A stretch of 64,000 nucleotides of DNA from JAJEAO01 sp963667635 (GTDB lineage: Bacteria > Acidobacteriota > Vicinamibacteria > Marinacidobacterales > Marinacidobacteraceae): contig OZ246946.1 of assembly GCA_965232015.1 (NCBI GenBank), positions 2,170,001 to 2,234,000 on the forward strand, given 5' to 3'. The notes under the pieces are model-generated. The model had not been told where the DNA came from. It did no database searches and worked only from the letters and a program-made list of their open reading frames with translations. This document shows, piece by piece, positions 60,387 to 64,000 of this stretch (its first letter is position 1; the number at the start of each line of letters is the position of its first letter). The translations under genes and the position numbers were made by a program.

Positions 60387-61406
60387 ATGGAGAGCCCGCT
60401 CTCGAATCCGGTCCACCGCGCGATCGCGGAGGCGACGCGGCGTCTGGCCGCGGCGGGCGTCCCCTCCCCCGGCTTCGACGCCCGACGCCTCCTTCGCCAC
60501 GCCCTCGGCTGGACATCGGCTGAACTCGCGGCGTTCGCGGGAGCGTCCCTTCCCGACGCGGCGCGGCGTGACTTCGCGCGGGTCCGCTCGCGATTCGAAC
60601 GGCTCGTCGAGGACCGGGCCGCCCGACGCCCGTTGCAACACCTCGTCGGACGGGTCTCGTTCTTCGGCCTCGACCTCGCGGTGAGTCCCGGGGCGCTCAT
60701 TCCCCGGCCGGACACCGAAACCCTGGTGGAGGCGGCGCTCGTGTGGGCGACGGCACGAGAGGCGCATGCCGGAGCGCCGAACTCCAGTGCGGCAATTTTC
60801 CTGTCTCACTCGGATCGGTGCCTTGCGTCCCGCGGACCCTCGCCGCTACGGATCGCCGATGTCGGCTGCGGCTCGGGAGCGATCGCGCTCGCCCTCGCGT
60901 CGCGGATTCCCACGGCCCAGGTCCTCGCGCTGGACATCTCGACCACGGCTCTCGACCTGACCGCCCGAAATGCCGTTGCGACCGGTCTGGCCTCACGGGT
61001 TGATCCGGTTCGAGCGGATCTCCTCCAGCCGCTCGCGGACCAGTCGCTCGACCTCGTGACAGCGAACCTCCCCTACGTCCCCTCGGGCGAGATCCCGACA
61101 CTGGAGCCGGAAGTCCGAGACCACGAGCCCCGTCTCGCCCTCGATGGCGGCCCGGACGGCCTCGACCCGCTCCGCCGCCTCGCCCCGATGGCGGCGCGGA
61201 CCCTCCGACCCGGCGGCCGGCTGATCATCGAGATCGGCGCCGGCCAGGAGCCGGCCGCCCGGGCGATCGTCTGCGACCACGGCTTCGCCTCGATCGAGAT
61301 CCACCAGGACCTCGCCGGCATCCCCCGCGTCCTTTCGGCCGGCCCTCCGCTGACCAGAACTTGCCGACCCTCGGTGTGGGCCGACGAGAAGCGGACCACC
61401 GGATAA
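60387..61406 (+). CDS. prmC: Peptide chain release factor N5-glutamine methyltransferase, with an internal repeat insertion
   Basis: 339 residues, longer than the usual ~280-290. N-terminal helical domain (LAAAGVPSPGFDARRLLRHAL), then RPDTETLVEAAL, SAM loop IADVGCGSGAIALALAS, LALDIS, and the substrate motif ANLPYVP (NPPY-type, here NLPY). Between VEAAL and IADVGCGSG, where most homologues have only a few residues, about 35 residues are inserted (about 120-152), encoded by a copy of the dispersed hairpin repeat. Ends around 30 residues past the usual end. It methylates the GGQ glutamine of RF1/RF2. Confidence 0.9.
   Translation: MESPLSNPVHRAIAEATRRLAAAGVPSPGFDARRLLRHALGWTSAELAAFAGASLPDAARRDFARVRSRFERLVEDRAARRPLQHLVGRVSFFGLDLAVSPGALIPRPDTETLVEAALVWATAREAHAGAPNSSAAIFLSHSDRCLASRGPSPLRIADVGCGSGAIALALASRIPTAQVLALDISTTALDLTARNAVATGLASRVDPVRADLLQPLADQSLDLVTANLPYVPSGEIPTLEPEVRDHEPRLALDGGPDGLDPLRRLAPMAARTLRPGGRLIIEIGAGQEPAARAIVCDHGFASIEIHQDLAGIPRVLSAGPPLTRTCRPSVWADEKRTTG
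60748..60840 (+). repeat. Hairpin-repeat copy inside prmC, in frame
   Basis: TGCCGGAGCGCCGAACTCCAGTGCGGCAATTTT matches, in order, the reverse complement of the unit at 7801-7845 (TGCCGGCGCGCCGGACTCCAGTCGGCAATTTG, compared here in pieces: GCCGG, GCGCCG, ACTCCAGT, CGGCAATTT). The extent of the inserted segment is judged from protein comparison and is approximate. Confidence 0.6.
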
Positions 61407-61771
61407 GACATCGTGCTCCCCGCGGGCTACGCTCAACGCCGTGACGCAAGGGGGTCGCCGCGGCAGGAGGCCGCCCGCGGGCTCAGCCGGAGACCGCCAC
61501 GAGGACCAGGATCGCTGTGCGGCGCTCGGCTCGCGACCGGCGTGTGCGCCACGCGTCTCTCGAAGAGAAGATAGTTCTCGGTCAGAAAAACATCATATGA
61601 TCGGTGCATGTGTTCGTAGAGAAATTGCATGACCCACAAACATGGCATATGATTCCGCGCAAGGTTCATCCTGACACGCTTCGACAGATCGTCGTGCTCG
61701 CACGTCGGCCTCGGAGTCGCGGCGGAGAGTTCTCACCTGGGCGGCCGACACGCTGGCAGCCGGGAAGTGTG
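61407..61771. promoter_or_regulatory. Regulatory gap upstream of the toxin-antitoxin-like genes, with CATATGAT sites
   Basis: No gene is convincing in 61407-61771. The stretch 61560-61670 is clearly AT-richer than its surroundings. It contains the perfect palindrome ATCATATGAT (61592-61601) and CATATGAT at 61646-61653, with centres 52 bases apart. These may be operator sites for the downstream MqsA-like repressor; this is inference from position. Confidence 0.4.
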
Positions 61772-62005
61772 ATGAACCCGGAAACACGAATGCCCTTCAG
61801 CGACGCGAGCGCCTGGGACCTCATCGCCCGGCAGATCGAGCGGGAGCCACGGAGCGTTCGCCCGGTCTCCCTGCGGCGGCCGGCCGGCGCTATCGGTTAC
61901 GTCATGAAGGTCCGCCTCGAGGCAAACCGCCCGAGGCTCTATGTCAAGGTCCAGATCCGCCACGGCCGCCTTCACGGCCGCAGCTTCCACTACTCGGAGC
62001 ACTGA
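61772..62005 (+). CDS. Small MqsR-like/DUF4258-like protein, putative toxin
   Basis: 77 residues from ATG 61772, with GGGAAG 5 bases upstream (ATG 61790 also possible; a longer frame opens at 61604). The C-terminus reads RLYVKVQIRHGRLHGRSFHYSE, an alternating beta pattern ending SFH like small RNase-type toxins placed beside MqsA-like antitoxins. No certain family match. It is followed after 12 bases by the zinc/HTH protein. Confidence 0.6.
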   Translation: MNPETRMPFSDASAWDLIARQIEREPRSVRPVSLRRPAGAIGYVMKVRLEANRPRLYVKVQIRHGRLHGRSFHYSEH

Positions 62006-62017
62006 GGAGTCGTCACC

Positions 62018-62599
62018 ATGCCCGCCCCCGACCCAATGCCCGCGGAGCCGGCTTTCTGCTTCGATTGCGACGGACCGACGCGGATCGAATGGCATGACTA
62101 CACGTTCGCGTACGGCGTGGGCGACGCGGCTGTCGATCTGACGACTCGCATCCCGGTCGAGATCTGTACGCGATGTGACGCAGGAGCCCGCGGACCGGAT
62201 GCCGAGGTGCTCATCCACGAGGCCGTTTGCCGCCACCACGGCGTACTCAGCCCGGGCGAGATCCAAGAGCTTCGGGAGGCTCACGGCCTCTCGCGCAAGG
62301 GATTCGCCGCACTCTCCGGCTTGAGCACCGCGAGTCTCGGTCGCTGGGAAAAGGGCATTCTGATCCAGAGTCAGGCGAACGACCGGTACCTGAGGCTCCT
62401 GCAGTCGCCCGACAACGTGTGGGCCTTGAGGCAGTTGGCGAATGAGCCACGAGGCGCCGACTTCCAGGTCTTGGCGTTCGAGGATTCGCCGGGCACGTCA
62501 CAGAGGAGCATGAACGGGGCGCGACCAGAGTTTCGCCACGTCGCTGACATGAGATCGCTTGTGGAGAACCAACCAGCCTTCCAGGTGCGAGCCGCCTGA
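62018..62599 (+). CDS. MqsA/YgiT-type zinc-finger HTH protein, putative antitoxin and repressor
   Basis: 193 residues. The N-terminal domain has two Cys-x2-Cys pairs (CFDCDG, CTRCDAG) as in the MqsA zinc domain. The centre has an XRE-type helix-turn-helix (SPGEIQELREAHGLSRKGFAALSGLSTASLGRWEKG pattern, about residues 75-110). About 50 C-terminal residues (after residue 140) are extra compared with MqsA. It probably represses its own operon and neutralises the upstream small protein. The ATPase gene starts 18 bases later. Confidence 0.8.
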   Translation: MPAPDPMPAEPAFCFDCDGPTRIEWHDYTFAYGVGDAAVDLTTRIPVEICTRCDAGARGPDAEVLIHEAVCRHHGVLSPGEIQELREAHGLSRKGFAALSGLSTASLGRWEKGILIQSQANDRYLRLLQSPDNVWALRQLANEPRGADFQVLAFEDSPGTSQRSMNGARPEFRHVADMRSLVENQPAFQVRAA

Positions 62600-62617
62600 C
62601 GCGGCGACGAAGACCCG

Positions 62618-64000
62618 ATGTATGTCACGACGTTCTACTCGTTCAAGGGCGGCGTCGGCCGCACCATGGCGCTCGCCAACGCCGCCGTCGAGCTCGCCGC
62701 TCGTGGTCGGCGCGTCCTCGTTGTGGACTTCGACCTCGAAGCCCCCGGATTGGACGCCATCGGAGCCCTGCGTCCCCGGAGCCCCGTGCCGGGAATCGTC
62801 GACTTCGTGCACCAGTACCTGCGAACAGCGCGCTCTCCGGACGTGCGCGAGTTCGTGTATCAGGTCCCGTCGAGCGACAAGGCTGGAGGTGGACTCTGGG
62901 TGATGCCGGCAGGGTCCCATCGGCGTGAGTACGGCCTGCAATTTCGAGAGATCGACTGGACCCACCTCTATACGAAGCGGGATGGCTACCTGCTGTTCGA
63001 GGACCTGAAGGCCCAGTGGCGGAAGGACCTGAATCTGGACTGGGTGTTCGTGGACTCGCGGACCGGGCACACTGATACCGGCGGAATCTGCACCCGACAC
63101 CTCCCCGATGCAGTGGTCGTGGTGTTCTTCCCAAACGCACAGAACCTGAGGGGGCTGAAGCGGGTGGTCCGCGAGATCCGGGAAGAGAAGACCAGACAGA
63201 CGAACCCCATCACCCTGCACTTCCTGATGTCGAACGTGCCCGATCTGGACGATGAGGACGAGATCCTCCAGCGGCAGATTGAAACGTTTCACAGCGAACT
63301 AGAGATGGCTGAGGACCCTGTCGTGGTCCACCACTACCCCAGCCTCGCCCTGCTGAATCAATCCCTCTTCGTTCGCGACCGACCCAAGAGCAGGCTTGCC
63401 AGCGAGTACCGAGCGGTCGTGAAGAGAATCGTCCGCGGGAATCTGGAGGACCGTGACGGATCTCTGGCATACATCAGGGACCTCCAGTGGAGATCGCACG
63501 GTGGCGGGCGGCGCCGATTGCACCTGCTCGACGGTGAGAGGCAAGACAGCTCGCTCGCATGGATCCGCGATCTTCACGGCAGCGACGACGAGGTCCTCTA
63601 TGAGCTGGGATGTCTGTACGATCTGCACCGCCGCGACGAAGAGGCTGCGGAGCTCTTCGATCTCGCCATCACGGCAGGCTCTTCGGAAGCCGAAGCGTTT
63701 CTTTTTCGCAGCCTCCATCGGGCCAGAAATGGCGATCCACAGGGAGCAGCCGAGGATGCGTTCGCAGTCCTGAATCATCGCGCATTGGGGAGCCCGTCCG
63801 AAATCGTCGAGGCCATTGAGGCCGCGGCGCTCAACGTCGAGGTAGCCGACCTGTTGGCCACTCCGGCAGTGCACGACTTGCCCGCCGCGGACCGTTTGCG
63901 GATCGGCTCCGAGCTGGCTACGAAAGCCTCGGCGCGGCTGCGGAGAGTCTCCGCCGCCATGCTCGAGCGGCTCAAGGGGCATGTATCGCCTGAAGACGAG
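62618..64000 (+). CDS. KGGVGR-type ParA/MinD-like ATPase with C-terminal repeat region (3' end outside window)
   Basis: 461 codons are open from ATG 62618 to the window end, with no stop. The deviant Walker A is FYSFKGGVGRTMALAN with Arg where ParA has Lys-Thr, followed by VLVVDFDLEAPGLD and a switch II-like VDSRTGHTDTGG. After the ~270-residue ATPase domain come repeat-like helices (about 300-460: ELGCLYDLHRRDEEAAELFDLAI, TPR/Sel1-like). I know this ATPase subgroup from accessory regions with unknown roles. It is directly downstream of the toxin-antitoxin-like pair, so the three may form one unit. Confidence 0.8.
   Translation, partial: MYVTTFYSFKGGVGRTMALANAAVELAARGRRVLVVDFDLEAPGLDAIGALRPRSPVPGIVDFVHQYLRTARSPDVREFVYQVPSSDKAGGGLWVMPAGSHRREYGLQFREIDWTHLYTKRDGYLLFEDLKAQWRKDLNLDWVFVDSRTGHTDTGGICTRHLPDAVVVVFFPNAQNLRGLKRVVREIREEKTRQTNPITLHFLMSNVPDLDDEDEILQRQIETFHSELEMAEDPVVVHHYPSLALLNQSLFVRDRPKSRLASEYRAVVKRIVRGNLEDRDGSLAYIRDLQWRSHGGGRRRLHLLDGERQDSSLAWIRDLHGSDDEVLYELGCLYDLHRRDEEAAELFDLAITAGSSEAEAFLFRSLHRARNGDPQGAAEDAFAVLNHRALGSPSEIVEAIEAAALNVEVADLLATPAVHDLPAADRLRIGSELATKASARLRRVSAAMLERLKGHVSPEDE

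Noticed and set aside
61441..61632. Short open frame after prmC
   Set aside because: No domain, poor composition and no ribosome site; the region is better explained as regulatory.
62498..63292. Open frame on the minus strand opposite the KGGVGR ATPase
   Set aside because: The plus-strand frame has clear ATPase motifs and no stop to the window end; the antisense frame lacks any.

Overview
The window is GC-rich DNA (estimated by eye at about two-thirds or more G+C) from a Gram-negative (diderm) bacterium, most likely a metagenome-type contig. Lipoproteins, a TonB-dependent receptor and secreted proteins with Sec signals indicate an outer membrane. The gene mix (paired M16 peptidases, gamma-glutamyltransferase, single-chain GcvP, SelB, LarC, the TonB receptor/beta-helix lipoprotein pair, GTG/TTG starts and GTGA/ATGA overlaps) resembles Acidobacteriota or Gemmatimonadota. 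The sequence alone does not settle the phylum.

Layout. 1-5.2 kb is accessory: two convergent paralogous large exported proteins (one cut by the window edge, one frameshifted) and an intact tyrosine recombinase flanked by GTGTTGA repeats. 5.3-12.1 kb holds a secreted phosphatase-like protein, gamma-glutamyltransferase, a hairpin-repeat array, an M16 pair with one catalytic and one HxxEH-less subunit, and a VapBC module. 12.1-16 kb is a minus-strand run thyA-folA-ridA plus a class V aminotransferase and a creatininase-like protein. 16-22.4 kb holds a small membrane protein, a nitrilase overlapping gcvP, and an NtrC-type regulator.

22.4-26.2 kb is a compact, less GC-rich, four-gene minus-strand cassette: a DUF262 protein, an SMC-like ATPase with a DUF3696-type tail, an unassigned protein and an AbrB-fold protein. 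This is the best candidate for an uncharacterised defence-type system. 26.2-35.5 kb is mostly housekeeping: DUF309, polyprenyl synthase, TatD, LarC, Fur, RadC, a beta-lactamase-fold lipoprotein, an SRPBCC protein, a GNAT acetyltransferase and SelB. A four-copy 76-bp hairpin-repeat array precedes selB. A cyanophycinase-like peptidase, a 194-bp inverted-repeat element, Ppx, ApaH and two exported proteins follow.

40.9-45.2 kb is a TonB receptor/beta-helix lipoprotein pair separated by a G11 tract. 45.8-51.2 kb holds pheA, phoB-phoR and rnr. 51.2-53.3 kb holds two tRNA-Leu genes around a frameshifted M20 amidohydrolase. 53.3-61.4 kb is the conserved core cluster tig-clpP-clpX-engB-rho-rpmE-prfA-prmC; prmC carries an in-frame insertion derived from the dispersed hairpin repeat. 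From 61.6 kb to the end lies a second accessory module: an MqsR-like small protein, an MqsA-like zinc/HTH protein and a KGGVGR-type ATPase that runs off the window.

Two genes (868-3625 and 51398-52998) are split by single-base frameshifts, which may be real decay or assembly error. A family of short palindromes centred on CT(CC or GG)AG recurs at six or more sites.
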